Positions 36,411 to 45,481 of a DNA stretch of 64,000 bases are shown one piece after another. The stretch is from CAYRFF01 sp964436125. GTDB taxonomy: Bacteria > Bacteroidota > Bacteroidia > Chitinophagales > Saprospiraceae. How positions within the stretch are numbered: the stretch's first letter is position 1; every line of letters starts with the position of its first letter. Both the position numbers and the translations under genes were made by a program. The notes beneath the pieces were generated by a model. It searched no databases and was not told where the DNA came from. It saw nothing but the letters and a program-made list of their open reading frames with translations. The DNA is taken from positions 42,704 to 106,703 of the forward strand of contig CAYTBT010000006.1 of NCBI GenBank assembly GCA_964436125.1. The letters run 5' to 3'.

Positions 36411-37667
36411 TTATACTGAAAGTGATATATCGATATCTTCCTTCTGGCGTTTTTTATCGGGATGTGCGTTCAGATAATTTCTATATGAAGCAAGCAGTTG
36501 AGTAGCAATATATGTACTATTATATGTTGATTGAACAAATTTTCTAGCATTGCGCCCGATAAATTCAATCATCTCCGGATGTTCCGTGAGATAATTAAAC
36601 ATAGTAGAGTATTCTTCTGCATTATCAGCAACAAGAACCTCTTTCTTGTGGGTGGCAGGTATTCCTTCAAGTCCTATCGTAGTTGTAATAACCACCATCC
36701 CCAGCGCCATTGCCTCGATAATCTTTGCCCGCATTCCGCTTCCGCTCAAAAGAGGTACAATCATCACATTGTAGTTGCTCAGCCAGGTACGTGCATCATC
36801 TACTTCGCCATGAAATTGCGTTGTAGCCCGGATATAATTTTCTTTCTCTTGTGCGTTCCGTCCTGCAATATCCAACTTTAATTGTGGATGAGCTGCATGA
36901 ATATCCGGCCATATCTCATTGAGAAACCATTCCAATCCTTCCATATTGGGAACCCAATCAAGCGATCCTATAAAGCATGGTTTAATCTCTCTATGAAGGT
37001 TCTGAATTTTCAAGGGAATGTAATCAGCCATCTCTACACCGATAGGCGCAACTGTGGCACCATTATTATAGCCCATTTTTCTGAATTTCTTCAAATCCCG
37101 CCCGGAAATTGCAACCAAGTAATCGTATTTGCTCAAGTATTCTGTTTCTGCATTCTGCAGTTTCTTGGTCAGGTACTTCAGATATAGTCGTTTAGGCAGA
37201 GAGCGAGTATTGGTAGTCACTCTATCCCATATTTCATGTTCAACATTATGCGCACGCATAACGACCAGTGCATAGGAATGCGCTTTAATCGTATCTATAT
37301 ACTGTGCAAGATAAAGAGATTCAATCTGTACTATGTCGTAGTCATTTTCCTCGAGCATAGAAATAAGCTCTTCCTCAAACTCCTTGCTTCTAAAACGCGT
37401 TAAATGGAAGGATTTCCGTGTAAATAGATTCTTTACCGCTCCCAGTGCCTTCACTTCATTATCCAAATACGTGCATCGTATCTCCTTATAATGACTGAAT
37501 GAATCAGGTAATTTATCTATATCCGTATAGTGCTTGGAGGTGTTCATAGCAAGCAAGGATATCTCACAGCCAAGCTCCTTAAAGCCTTTACTGAGATATG
37601 TCACAGCTATTGATTCTCCATCTTTTAATGGATACGGGAATTTCTTACACAATTGAAGTATATGCAT
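36411..37667 (-). CDS. Family 4 glycosyltransferase
   Basis: A 418-aa GT-B glycosyltransferase related to its downstream neighbour. Motifs include MHILQLCKKFPYPLKDGES, CFIGSLDWVPNMEGLEWFLNEIWP and IVPLLSGSGMRAKIIEAMALGMVVI, the donor-binding helix with its Glu. It resembles sugar-transferase/PEP-CTERM style GT4 enzymes that act early in glycan assembly. Both transferases are on the minus strand and probably share a promoter in the 313-base gap upstream. Acceptors are not known. Confidence 0.85.
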   Translation of the reverse strand: MHILQLCKKFPYPLKDGESIAVTYLSKGFKELGCEISLLAMNTSKHYTDIDKLPDSFSHYKEIRCTYLDNEVKALGAVKNLFTRKSFHLTRFRSKEFEEELISMLEENDYDIVQIESLYLAQYIDTIKAHSYALVVMRAHNVEHEIWDRVTTNTRSLPKRLYLKYLTKKLQNAETEYLSKYDYLVAISGRDLKKFRKMGYNNGATVAPIGVEMADYIPLKIQNLHREIKPCFIGSLDWVPNMEGLEWFLNEIWPDIHAAHPQLKLDIAGRNAQEKENYIRATTQFHGEVDDARTWLSNYNVMIVPLLSGSGMRAKIIEAMALGMVVITTTIGLEGIPATHKKEVLVADNAEEYSTMFNYLTEHPEMIEFIGRNARKFVQSTYNSTYIATQLLASYRNYLNAHPDKKRQKEDIDISLSV

Positions 37668-37896
37668 ATTGCAATAAATTACGAAACAAAGGTACTAAAA
37701 GATCGCCCTTATTCCAATTTGTTTGTCTGTTTAAACCTATAGTATCCTTCCTCACGGATGACTTGAATAACTAAAACGTATGAGAGTTCCTATCTGCTGC
37801 CTACTCAATGATTATTTTTATCATATTGCTTATACTCTATCTTGAACACATCTTTTTGATATAATTTACCCTTACTCGATGTCTAAGAATCCCTAC

Positions 37897-37908
37897 ATTT
37901 GCGGAAGC
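37897..37908. repeat. Intergenic copy of the dispersed 12-mer (ATTTGCGGAAGC)
   Basis: Reads ATTTGCGGAAGC on the plus strand, preceded by TAC and followed by TT, 94 bases before the lolD ATG. Confidence 0.7.
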
Positions 37909-37964
37909 TTACTTGTGATAATAGCTTAAGAAGGCTACTTCTATGGAATACGGCTCTGAAATAG

Positions 37965-37972
37965 TATATTTG
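37965..37972 (+). promoter_or_regulatory. Candidate -7 box of lolD
   Basis: TATATTTG matches TAnnTTTG exactly, 29 bases before ATG 38002, a spacing like that of mdh and ndk. This supports the ATG rather than the TTG at 37981 as start. Confidence 0.45.
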
Positions 37973-38001
37973 CTTTCCTATTGAACAAGCCAGACAGATT
38001 T

Positions 38002-38661
38002 ATGCCTATAATATCCGCAAGTAACATTTCCAAGTCCTATGGAAACCTCCAAGTCCTGAAAGGGATAGACCTTCAGATAAAAGAAGGAGAAATCGTTGCT
38101 ATTACCGGAAAATCCGGAGCCGGGAAGAGTACGCTTCTACACATCTTGGGGACGCTTGACACACCGGACAGTGGAGACCTTGAGATGAATGGCAAGAATC
38201 CATTTCAGTTGAATAGCAAGCAATTAAGTAAATTCAGGAATAAGCATATTGGATTTGTCTTTCAATTCCACCATCTTCTGGCGGAATTTACAGCCTTGGA
38301 AAATATTCTGATTCCGGCTAGAATAGCTTCCTTTAACATCGATAAATATCGCCAGCGCGCTCTTGAGCTTCTCCATATTTTAAATATTTCAGATAGGAAA
38401 GATCATAAGCCCGGTCAGTTGTCAGGCGGTGAACAACAGCGTATTGCTATGGCTAGGGCTTTAATCAATAATCCCGATATCGTACTGGCCGATGAGCCCA
38501 CCGGGAATCTCGACAATAAGACATCAGAAGATCTCCATAATTTAATCATCCGCTTGAGAGAAGAACTAGGTCAGACATTTGTTCTAGTAACGCACAATGA
38601 TAAACTCGCAGAACTCAGCGATAGGCGGATTCAACTTTCTGATGGAGCAATAATCCCGTAA
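38002..38661 (+). CDS. lolD: LolD-like ABC transporter ATP-binding protein
   Basis: A 219-aa ABC ATPase from ATG 38002; an in-frame TTG at 37981 would add seven residues. Walker A is GKSGAGKST, the signature is LSGGEQQRIAMARAL, Walker B is IVLADEPTGNLD, and H-loop THNDK follows. Size and motifs fit the LolD/MacB group that powers lipoprotein release or small export systems. No permease gene is next to it; the adjacent cryptochrome is on the opposite strand. The Lol role is therefore only the best guess. Confidence 0.75.
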   Translation: MPIISASNISKSYGNLQVLKGIDLQIKEGEIVAITGKSGAGKSTLLHILGTLDTPDSGDLEMNGKNPFQLNSKQLSKFRNKHIGFVFQFHHLLAEFTALENILIPARIASFNIDKYRQRALELLHILNISDRKDHKPGQLSGGEQQRIAMARALINNPDIVLADEPTGNLDNKTSEDLHNLIIRLREELGQTFVLVTHNDKLAELSDRRIQLSDGAIIP

Positions 38662-38663
38662 AA

Positions 38664-40088
38664 TCACACAAGTGAATACCGCGGTTTAACTATCGGCTCC
38701 GGATAAACCAATTTCGGCAATTCCCATGCTCTCCGATCTTCGTCATTCCATTTCCACGGATAATGAATTAATTGTGCATCAACTTTAGCGATTTCCGGCA
38801 CCCACTTTTTCACAAATTGACCCGACGGATCAAATTTTTCCGCTTGATGCACGATATTTATATATGCTTTTCCCGTCGTTTCATAGTAGCGATTAGCTAT
38901 AATTGCCCAGTTGCCATAATTACTCGCCGGGTCGTAATCAATAAGCATACTTTCAAAGAACTCAGCCCCGTATAACCACGGTTGCTCAAGGTCATAGACG
39001 AGGAATGAAGCGAGCAAACGCCGTGATTTAGTCGTGAGATAACCGGTTCCCGTAAGCTTGCGCACGAGTGCATCTATGAGTGGGAGTCCTGTTTTTCCAT
39101 GGATAAATTTCTGTGCGATTGAAGGATCTAGCTTAGATGAACTATGCTTTTCACCCGTGATTCCCTCATCGAGAAATATTTGATTCTCATATTTCTTTGC
39201 CATTAATCTACAGAAATCCCGGTATAATAAGTGATCGATGATTTTCTGGGCTTCATATATCTTAGCTTCCGCAAATGGATTTACGATTTTATACAACAAC
39301 TTGGGACTTAAACAACCTGTGGAAATCCACGGAGATAAGTGGCTCGTATAATACCGTTCCAGAGCACCATTTTTCTTGTTCTTCTGAGCATCGGATTCCA
39401 GGAATTGCTCAACCATTGAAAGGCGTCGAATGGCGACATTCTCGCCGCCTTGCAGCTCTCCTATTCCACTCTTTTCTGTAGGAATTCCGGAACCAAGTTC
39501 ATCCGGAATATCTCCGACTTTAATCTTTTTCAGTTCCGTATTTATATAATCCGGAGTCGGTATCGGCTCCCTTACCGGAACAATTTTATGCACTTCTTTT
39601 TTAAACTGAGTAAAGGTATCCGGAGTATGCTTTACAGGAAAAGGCATATCCGCTGTGTAAAAGAGCATTTTCCCGCGATTGGAAATCATTTCGGCACCGA
39701 GGGACCACATTTTTACCTCAAGTTTATTCTGAATATTGGCCTCTTCAGCAATACCGTCTCGATTACAGAAAATATAGCTTGCGCCACACTCCTTGCCTAC
39801 TTGATATATTTCATCTTCTGCTATACCGTATCTGATAATCAGATTACTTCCCCTTTCCTTTAATGCTTCACGTAGTGCAAGGACGCTTTCAATGATAAAA
39901 TCCTTCCGATACTTGGCTATTTTAGGGAAATCGTAGGAAGTCTCTCCCTCGTATAAACGTTTATCAAATACATATATGGGTATTATATTATCTACTTTTT
40001 CTATTGCCTTACTCAAACTCTCATTGTCGTGCAATCTTAAATCTTTTCTGAACCATAATATCCCGGTTCTACTACCTTGAATTGCCAT
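38664..40088 (-). CDS. DASH-type cryptochrome / photolyase
   Basis: A 474-aa photolyase-superfamily protein. The N-terminal antenna-binding domain begins GILWFRKDLRLHDNESL, and the C-terminal FAD domain has the characteristic DPASNYGNWAIIAN and GKAYINIVHQAEKFDPSGQFVKKWVPE. NYGNW and the HYPWKWN end are typical of the CRY-DASH/class I group, which repairs UV lesions in single-stranded DNA or senses blue light. A copy of the dispersed 12-mer lies inside it at 39265-39276 and encodes FAEA. It converges with lolD and diverges from chaN. Confidence 0.85.
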   Translation of the reverse strand: MAIQGSRTGILWFRKDLRLHDNESLSKAIEKVDNIIPIYVFDKRLYEGETSYDFPKIAKYRKDFIIESVLALREALKERGSNLIIRYGIAEDEIYQVGKECGASYIFCNRDGIAEEANIQNKLEVKMWSLGAEMISNRGKMLFYTADMPFPVKHTPDTFTQFKKEVHKIVPVREPIPTPDYINTELKKIKVGDIPDELGSGIPTEKSGIGELQGGENVAIRRLSMVEQFLESDAQKNKKNGALERYYTSHLSPWISTGCLSPKLLYKIVNPFAEAKIYEAQKIIDHLLYRDFCRLMAKKYENQIFLDEGITGEKHSSSKLDPSIAQKFIHGKTGLPLIDALVRKLTGTGYLTTKSRRLLASFLVYDLEQPWLYGAEFFESMLIDYDPASNYGNWAIIANRYYETTGKAYINIVHQAEKFDPSGQFVKKWVPEIAKVDAQLIHYPWKWNDEDRRAWELPKLVYPEPIVKPRYSLV

Positions 40089-40193
40089 AACATAGTTTGC
40101 TATTTAATGTCATTCACTTTACAATAAAATCATCAATTTGTTGATAATTCACTTGAAATCTTACATATTTGTTTCCGCTAAATTAGACATATT

Positions 40194-41060
40194 ATGAATA
40201 AAAAGGTCCTTATTTTATTTTATCTACTTTTTCTCAGTCCATTATTATTTGCTCAGAATAGCCCGAAGGCTTATATAATTTACAATGCAGAGGGCGAGGC
40301 CATAAGCTGGGAAACGTTTATAGAAAAAACTTTTGACAGTAAAGTGATACTTTTCGGTGAAAAACACGATGATAAAATCGGTCATTGGCTCGAATATGAA
40401 TTTGCGAAAGCTATTTTAAACCGAGGGGAAAACTGGATACTGGGAGCCGAGATGATTGAATTTGATCAGCAATCCATAGTGGATGAGTATCTTCATGGCT
40501 TTATTGTGCAGTCCTCCTTTGAAGAAGATACGCGCCTCTGGCCCAATTATGCCGACTACAAGCCTCTTGTAGAACTTGCAAAGAAAAAAGGAAGGGCATT
40601 TATTGCTACCAATATCCCACGCAGATACGCCAGAACAGTATATTATTATGGATTGGACACAATAAATAGACTCGAGGATGTGTATAAGAAATACCTTCCC
40701 AATCTACCGATTACAATTGACTCAACTCTGGAATCTTATGCAGCCCTACAAGATGGCATGATGATGGCACATACATCGGAAAAACGATACCTTATGCAAG
40801 CACAAGCAATCAAGGATGCTGTTATGGCGCATAATATCTGTGTAAATATTCAAGGTGATAAAAAACTATTGCATTTCAATGGCTCTTATCATTCTGATAA
40901 TTATGAAGGAATTAATGTGTATCTGAAGGAATTCTGCAATCCTTCGATTACAACGATAAGTATGACTTCGTCAGCTGAATGTAAATTTCCTGACAAGTTA
41001 CAGAACATTGCAGATTTTATTATTTTAACAAATAAAAACTTTACAAATGAAGACAATTAA
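40194..41060 (+). CDS. ChaN-family (DUF399) haem-binding-like exported protein
   Basis: A 288-aa protein with signal peptide (ending LLFAQ). The core KVILFGEKHDDKIGHWLE, followed by GAEMIEFDQQSIVDEYLHG and RLWPNYADYKPLVELAKKKG, matches the ChaN/DUF399 family, some of whose members bind haem and occur in iron-uptake loci. It begins a same-strand set with a small lipoprotein, a SCO protein and a cytochrome c, and overlaps the lipoprotein start by 14 bases. A haem or copper related surface function would fit. A variant 12-mer (ATTTGCGAAAGC) is at 40400-40411. Confidence 0.75.
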   Translation: MNKKVLILFYLLFLSPLLFAQNSPKAYIIYNAEGEAISWETFIEKTFDSKVILFGEKHDDKIGHWLEYEFAKAILNRGENWILGAEMIEFDQQSIVDEYLHGFIVQSSFEEDTRLWPNYADYKPLVELAKKKGRAFIATNIPRRYARTVYYYGLDTINRLEDVYKKYLPNLPITIDSTLESYAALQDGMMMAHTSEKRYLMQAQAIKDAVMAHNICVNIQGDKKLLHFNGSYHSDNYEGINVYLKEFCNPSITTISMTSSAECKFPDKLQNIADFIILTNKNFTNEDN

Positions 41061-41466
41061 TTTAGGACTTATTCTAGCCCTTGCATTTACCGTAGGTTTA
41101 ATGGCATGCGGTGATGGTTCATCTGGTAAAACTGCTTCCGGTAGCCCGGCTGCAGACTCACTATTTAATGAAGTTCTTGAATTGCACGATGCTCTTATGG
41201 CTGATATGGGGACAATTTCAAGTTTAACTGAAAAATTGCAGAAGAAACTGGATAGTGGCTCACTTTCAGATGATATTGCTACACATGTAAAAAATAGCAA
41301 GATTGCACTTGAAAAAGCGGATGATGCAATGCATAAATGGATGAAAAACTTTGATACGGACAAAAAAGCAGATGTCAAGTATCTTAAAGAACAATTATCA
41401 CAGATAAAGGACGTCGAAAACGCTATGAATAATGCGATTGCCGACGCCAAAGCTATTTTTAAATAA
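41047..41466 (+). CDS. Small helical lipoprotein, hypothetical
   Basis: A 139-aa predicted lipoprotein: lipobox VGLMAC, cysteine at residue 21. The mature part is mostly helical and highly charged (SLTEKLQKKLDSGSLSDDI, KSKIALEKADDAM, LSQIKDVENAMNNAI), with no recognised domain; Bacteroidota versions are often called viral A-type inclusion-like. Its start overlaps chaN by 14 bases and its stop overlaps the SCO start by one base, so it is firmly part of this unit. It could be a helical scaffold for the SCO/cytochrome partners; this is inference. Confidence 0.7.
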   Translation: MKTINLGLILALAFTVGLMACGDGSSGKTASGSPAADSLFNEVLELHDALMADMGTISSLTEKLQKKLDSGSLSDDIATHVKNSKIALEKADDAMHKWMKNFDTDKKADVKYLKEQLSQIKDVENAMNNAIADAKAIFK

Positions 41467-42116
41467 TGAATTTTATTTCCCGTAATTTAAGTCTGATCTG
41501 CTGTGGCATAATGGCTATCTTGTGCTTAAATACAGCATGCAATAATACCGAGCCTCTACCTATTTTAGGTAGGAAAACGGTGAACGATTCCGGAGACACT
41601 ATTTATCACACGATTCCTAAGTTCTCCTTTATCAATCAGGATAGCCAATATGTCACTAATCAGACTTACGCGGGGAAGATTTATATAGCAGATTTCTTCT
41701 TTACCTCCTGTCCTACCATCTGCCCCAAGATGGCCGCGCAGCTCTTGAGGGTTTATAAAAAGTATAGGAACGATGATCGCGTATTTATCTTAAGTCATAC
41801 CGTTGATCCCAAGCGGGATTCCGTTTCCGTCCTGAAAGCGTATGCAGATAAACTCGGCGTTTCAGCTGACAAGTGGTCATTTGTAACCGGCCTGCGTTCA
41901 GAACTGTATAATATTGCCGATGATTATTTTTCCATTGCAGTGGAAGACACCGGTGCCCCGGGCGGCTATAATCATTCCGGACGGTTCTTGCTTGTTGACT
42001 GGGATGGACGCATAAGAGCTTATTGTGATGGAACAGACCCTGTAGAGGTCAGTAAACTCATGGATAAAATTGATCGATTGTTAGTCGAATATGATAAGAC
42101 CTTTCCGAAACAATAA
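41466..42116 (+). CDS. SCO1/SenC-family copper chaperone-like lipoprotein
   Basis: A 216-aa protein of the SCO family, which delivers copper to cytochrome oxidase or acts as thiol-redox protein. A thioredoxin-like core holds the metal motif SCPTICPKM (C82, C86), and YNHSGRFLLVDWDG carries the third ligand histidine. The N-terminus ends in a lipobox-like LNTAC with C25, so it is likely anchored. Single-base overlaps at both ends tie it to the small lipoprotein and to cytochrome c. This is consistent with respiratory copper handling. Confidence 0.9.
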   Translation: MNFISRNLSLICCGIMAILCLNTACNNTEPLPILGRKTVNDSGDTIYHTIPKFSFINQDSQYVTNQTYAGKIYIADFFFTSCPTICPKMAAQLLRVYKKYRNDDRVFILSHTVDPKRDSVSVLKAYADKLGVSADKWSFVTGLRSELYNIADDYFSIAVEDTGAPGGYNHSGRFLLVDWDGRIRAYCDGTDPVEVSKLMDKIDRLLVEYDKTFPKQ

Positions 42117-42547
42117 TGCTCAAGTCCCGCCACATTTCATTTAACAGTTTCCGTATTGCACTCGCAATTGCATGCATAAGCACTCTAGTATTCTTACTTT
42201 CATCTTGTAATAATGATGAATACTACCACGGTAAGGCACTATACGCCACATACTGCAGCAATTGTCACATGGAAGACGGCAGAGGTTTAAAACGACTTAT
42301 CCCGGGCTTAAACGATGAAAATTATCTCAGTACAAATTTCCACAAATTACCCTGCATTATTAAATATGGCCTCGAGGAAGAAATCGAGGTCAATGGTAAA
42401 AATTACAAGGAATCCATGCCTGACCATCTCCAATTAACGGATGTACAAATTAAACATATTATTAATTATTTCCTCACGGAATTTACCGAGCTAGATCAGC
42501 GCATTACAGAAGAGCAAGTGAAAGAATCCATCCTAGCTTGTAACTGA
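42116..42547 (+). CDS. Monohaem cytochrome c-like lipoprotein
   Basis: A 143-aa protein with lipobox LLSSC (C31) and one haem c site CSNCH (C47, C50, H51). M101 in KESMPDH is the likely sixth ligand. The order, with GLNDENY and LTDVQIKHIINYFLTEF, fits a small class I cytochrome c. It overlaps the SCO gene by one base and closes the set. It probably passes electrons to a terminal oxidase or to surface proteins; the real partner is not in the window. Confidence 0.85.
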   Translation: MLKSRHISFNSFRIALAIACISTLVFLLSSCNNDEYYHGKALYATYCSNCHMEDGRGLKRLIPGLNDENYLSTNFHKLPCIIKYGLEEEIEVNGKNYKESMPDHLQLTDVQIKHIINYFLTEFTELDQRITEEQVKESILACN

Positions 42548-42649
42548 AGGTTGAGAAAGATTTTGAGATTATTGACAGAGGAAATCTTATAAATATCTGA
42601 GATATTGTATCTTTAGCTCTTGTAAGAAATATATAATCAACCAAGACTT

Positions 42650-44800
42650 ATGATTTTAAGGAAAGTTTACTTCTATATTTTAGGAATTGTATGCCTCGCA
42701 ACGAGTCTGAATGCACAGTACACCATTGAGTTAAGCCTTGTGAGCCAAGCTACTATTTTAAATGAAGGTTGTCCGGATCAATTAATGTTTGTAATTACTC
42801 CGGCTGCCGAAGAAGATTTAAGCTTTGATGTGCGCATTGCCGGAATTGCAGAAAAAGGCGTTGATTATAATGTATCTCTAGGAGAGTCAATTACTTTCCA
42901 GAAAGGAGAAAGTAATATCGGAGTAAATATCTTCCCACTCGATGATAATAAAACTGAAGTTCCGGAAAATATATCCATTACAATAAGCGGAGAAGCACTG
43001 GAGTCTGATTACAGCTGGGAGACATTTATTCATGATGATGCTTCCATTAAAATCCTAGGAGTGGGAGATACCGTTCTAGCATGTCGAGATATCCCATTGG
43101 ATGTAAGTGTTGAAGGAGAAGCCGGAGAATATAAATGGTTTCCGGCAGACCTCGTATCAGATTCTCTAGGCGATAGCACACAGCTCCTGCCGACAGAGGA
43201 TGGATGGTTTAAAGTTGAGGGTAAATATGGGAGTTGCTCTGTATATGATAGTGTATATGTCGATCTCGTAGATCCCCAAGTAGATATTTCCACCACAGCG
43301 CCTAAAGCCTATTGTAATAAAGGCATCCTTGCGATTAATGCCACCACTAATTTCCCGGCACATTTTTCGTGGAACTATCCAGAACTTCTCGACGATTCCA
43401 CTTCATTGAACCCGCAAGCCAACATCACTGAAAGCACTTTATTTATAGGCTCATTAAGCTTCTATAATTGCACGATAAGTGATTCTCTGTTTATCCGTAT
43501 AGATTCCTTGCCCGATGACGGCTTAAAAGCATTACCACCTCTTCCCATTGATTGTACGCGTTATTGTGAAGGCGATGTCATTAAAATAACCGATAAAAAT
43601 CTAGTAAGAGAAGAGTTATATCCATTCCTCGAGTATCAATGGGAGAAAAATGCATCAATTATCAACGGCATTGATACAACCGGAGCTATTCTAGTAGAAC
43701 TCGATACCAATCGCACATACTATCGCACATCAACTAATGGTACTTGCACTAGAATAGACACGATAGATATAGGAGTAATCGATACCGATATTAAAATCTT
43801 TCCACAAGATACTACCGTCTGCTGGAAAATGCCCGTACAGGTCCATGTGAAGCCTGAAGAAGGTCTGGACGATATTGAATGGCAGCCTACTGAAGGCCTT
43901 AGCTGTACTGATTGTTTAGATCCGGTTATTACGCCCACTAAGACACAGACTTATAACTTTAAAGCAGTTAAATATGGTTGTTGTCCGGTTAAGGCATCCA
44001 TAAGGATTGTCGTGAATATTCCACCTATTCCCATTGACCCTGTTATTACTTGCCCAGGTGTCCCGGTTCAGATTAATGTAAATGAGGAAGAACTCGGCTT
44101 ATCCGACCCGGAATGGATCAATGGAAATAAGCTCAGTTGCACTGATTGCTTTGACCCGATGGCCAATCCCAATTCCCCCAGATCATATACATTACAAGCA
44201 TTTGATGAAGAAGGATGTTTAAATATGGGCTCTGTCAATGTCTCCTTTTATGACTCTATCGATGCTACGCTCAATGTCGAACCGGGCTTAACAGTAAGCA
44301 TCGGTGCTACTGTTACCGTCACTATTAAAACAAAAGAACCTCTTGAAAACACTGACTATAACTGGTTGTATAATGGCGACCCGACTACGCAGAGTGATAG
44401 TGTAGCGACTTTTACCATTATAAACAAAGGCACGGAAAATGTTATCACCGTAATTTATGTCGATAATAACGGCTGTACTCGACAGAAAACCGTCGTTATC
44501 ACGGGCCAGGAACCAGAGGTTGAAATGCCCAATGCCTTTACGCCCGACGGCGATGGAAATAATGATTTCTTCAGACCGCTTTTTAAACGATCTCCTGTGT
44601 CACCGGACCTGATTAAGGAATTTGTCATTGTCAATAGATTTGGCCATGTTGTTTATAATAACGATAATCCGGAAGGCTGGGATGGCAGAATCCGCGGTAC
44701 GAGGAAAGCTCCGCCGGATGTTTACCTGTATCGGGTGAAGCTCGTTTTACCTGATGGAGCAATCTTTAAGGCCAAGGGAGATGTTACTTTGATTCGATAG
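42650..44800 (+). CDS. 716-aa exported protein with Calx-beta-like domain and type B (CHU_C) sorting domain
   Basis: An exported protein with signal peptide (ending SLNAQ). The first ~125 mature residues (LNEGCPDQLMFVITPAAEED, FDVRIAGIAEKGVDYNVS, DNKTEVPENISITISG) look like a Calx-beta/integrin-type repeat. Several Ig-like modules with paired cysteines follow (two near QPTEGLSCTDCLDPV and WINGNKLSCTDCFDPM). The C-terminal ~90 residues, PNAFTPDGDGNNDFFRP then GWDGRIRGTRKAPPDVYLY, form the type B sorting domain. It is likely a surface-attached adhesin. Its start is the first Met before the signal peptide. Confidence 0.85.
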   Translation: MILRKVYFYILGIVCLATSLNAQYTIELSLVSQATILNEGCPDQLMFVITPAAEEDLSFDVRIAGIAEKGVDYNVSLGESITFQKGESNIGVNIFPLDDNKTEVPENISITISGEALESDYSWETFIHDDASIKILGVGDTVLACRDIPLDVSVEGEAGEYKWFPADLVSDSLGDSTQLLPTEDGWFKVEGKYGSCSVYDSVYVDLVDPQVDISTTAPKAYCNKGILAINATTNFPAHFSWNYPELLDDSTSLNPQANITESTLFIGSLSFYNCTISDSLFIRIDSLPDDGLKALPPLPIDCTRYCEGDVIKITDKNLVREELYPFLEYQWEKNASIINGIDTTGAILVELDTNRTYYRTSTNGTCTRIDTIDIGVIDTDIKIFPQDTTVCWKMPVQVHVKPEEGLDDIEWQPTEGLSCTDCLDPVITPTKTQTYNFKAVKYGCCPVKASIRIVVNIPPIPIDPVITCPGVPVQINVNEEELGLSDPEWINGNKLSCTDCFDPMANPNSPRSYTLQAFDEEGCLNMGSVNVSFYDSIDATLNVEPGLTVSIGATVTVTIKTKEPLENTDYNWLYNGDPTTQSDSVATFTIINKGTENVITVIYVDNNGCTRQKTVVITGQEPEVEMPNAFTPDGDGNNDFFRPLFKRSPVSPDLIKEFVIVNRFGHVVYNNDNPEGWDGRIRGTRKAPPDVYLYRVKLVLPDGAIFKAKGDVTLIR

Positions 44801-44804
44801 TGGT

Positions 44805-44816
44805 ATTTGCGTAAGC
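44805..44816. repeat. Intergenic copy of the dispersed word (ATTTGCGTAAGC)
   Basis: ATTTGCGTAAGC, the N=T form of ATTTGCGNAAGC, five bases after the stop of the 716-aa gene and before the SRPBCC gene. Confidence 0.5.
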
Positions 44817-44837
44817 TCAATAGGCTAGAATAAATGT

Positions 44838-45356
44838 ATGAAACTAGCAAAGAAATTCTTCCTCACCGGCTTTATTTTAGCCTGCATGATATTCATTACC
44901 ATCGGGATCTTAATCTGGACATCAGATGGTATAAATTATACCTTAAAAAAGTCTTATCACGCGAGTCCGGCTGACATTTTAAATACCTATGCCAATATGA
45001 AATACTGGCCTGAGTGGCAGAATGGGATTAAATCCAGTCGCATTTTCTCACAAGCCGGACAGAAGACGGTCTACAGAGTCCAGCGCCTCAATGACGGAAT
45101 GATGTTCACGGATACGATATATCAAACATGGAGTGGCGAGAATTCCATTTCAATCCATATTGAAAATGAGCTTTACACCCTGGATAAAATAGCTTCCGCA
45201 AATGTCCTTACTGACAGCACTACCCTTCTTACTGTAAGTTATGATTATTATTCTGAAAGCAAGTTTCAGAACTTCTTACTCTATCTTATTAACAATAGCC
45301 TGAACAAGGAATCACAGGAAAGCCTCGACAGACTCGAAGCCGTAATCGATCAATAG
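44838..45356 (+). CDS. SRPBCC-like membrane-anchored protein
   Basis: A 172-aa protein with an N-terminal membrane helix (LTGFILACMIFITIGILIW) followed by a START/polyketide-cyclase-like domain, suggested by YHASPADILNTYANMKYWPEWQNGIK and the closing long helix NFLLYLINNSLNKESQESLDRLEAVI. The family binds hydrophobic ligands. One copy of the dispersed 12-mer at 45192-45203 encodes ASAN. The gene converges with dnaK; a terminator hairpin separates them. Assignment is moderate. Confidence 0.6.
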   Translation: MKLAKKFFLTGFILACMIFITIGILIWTSDGINYTLKKSYHASPADILNTYANMKYWPEWQNGIKSSRIFSQAGQKTVYRVQRLNDGMMFTDTIYQTWSGENSISIHIENELYTLDKIASANVLTDSTTLLTVSYDYYSESKFQNFLLYLINNSLNKESQESLDRLEAVIDQ

Positions 45357-45417
45357 CTAGAAAAATAAAGAACAACGCTTAAAGCTATAAGAGGAATTAA
45401 AAGGATTCAGGATATTG

Positions 45418-45453
45418 AAAAAGGGTTACAGTCAATAGACCGTAACCCTTTCC
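45418..45453 (-). terminator. Terminator hairpin for dnaK (possibly bidirectional)
   Basis: AAAGGGTTAC at 45420-45429 pairs with GTAACCCTTT at 45442-45451 (10 bp). On the minus strand the hairpin is followed by a TTTTTC run, fitting rho-independent termination of dnaK; on the plus strand it ends in TTTCC only. Confidence 0.75.
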
Positions 45454-45481
45454 AAACTATTCAAAACTAGACCAGTTGAGA

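Larger units (their letters stand above)
37668..38001. other. Divergent intergenic region with dispersed 12-mer and lolD promoter
   Basis: The region between the GT4 gene and lolD. It contains ATTTGCGGAAGC at 37897-37908 and TATATTTG at 37965-37972. No small gene is convincing here. Confidence 0.6.

Noticed and set aside
37981..38001. TTG start for lolD
   Set aside because: It lies eight bases after a perfect -7 box; ATG 38002 gives a usual leader and N-terminus.
39450..39863. 137-codon ORF antisense to the cryptochrome gene
   Set aside because: Shadow of a clear gene, with no domain or signal of its own.
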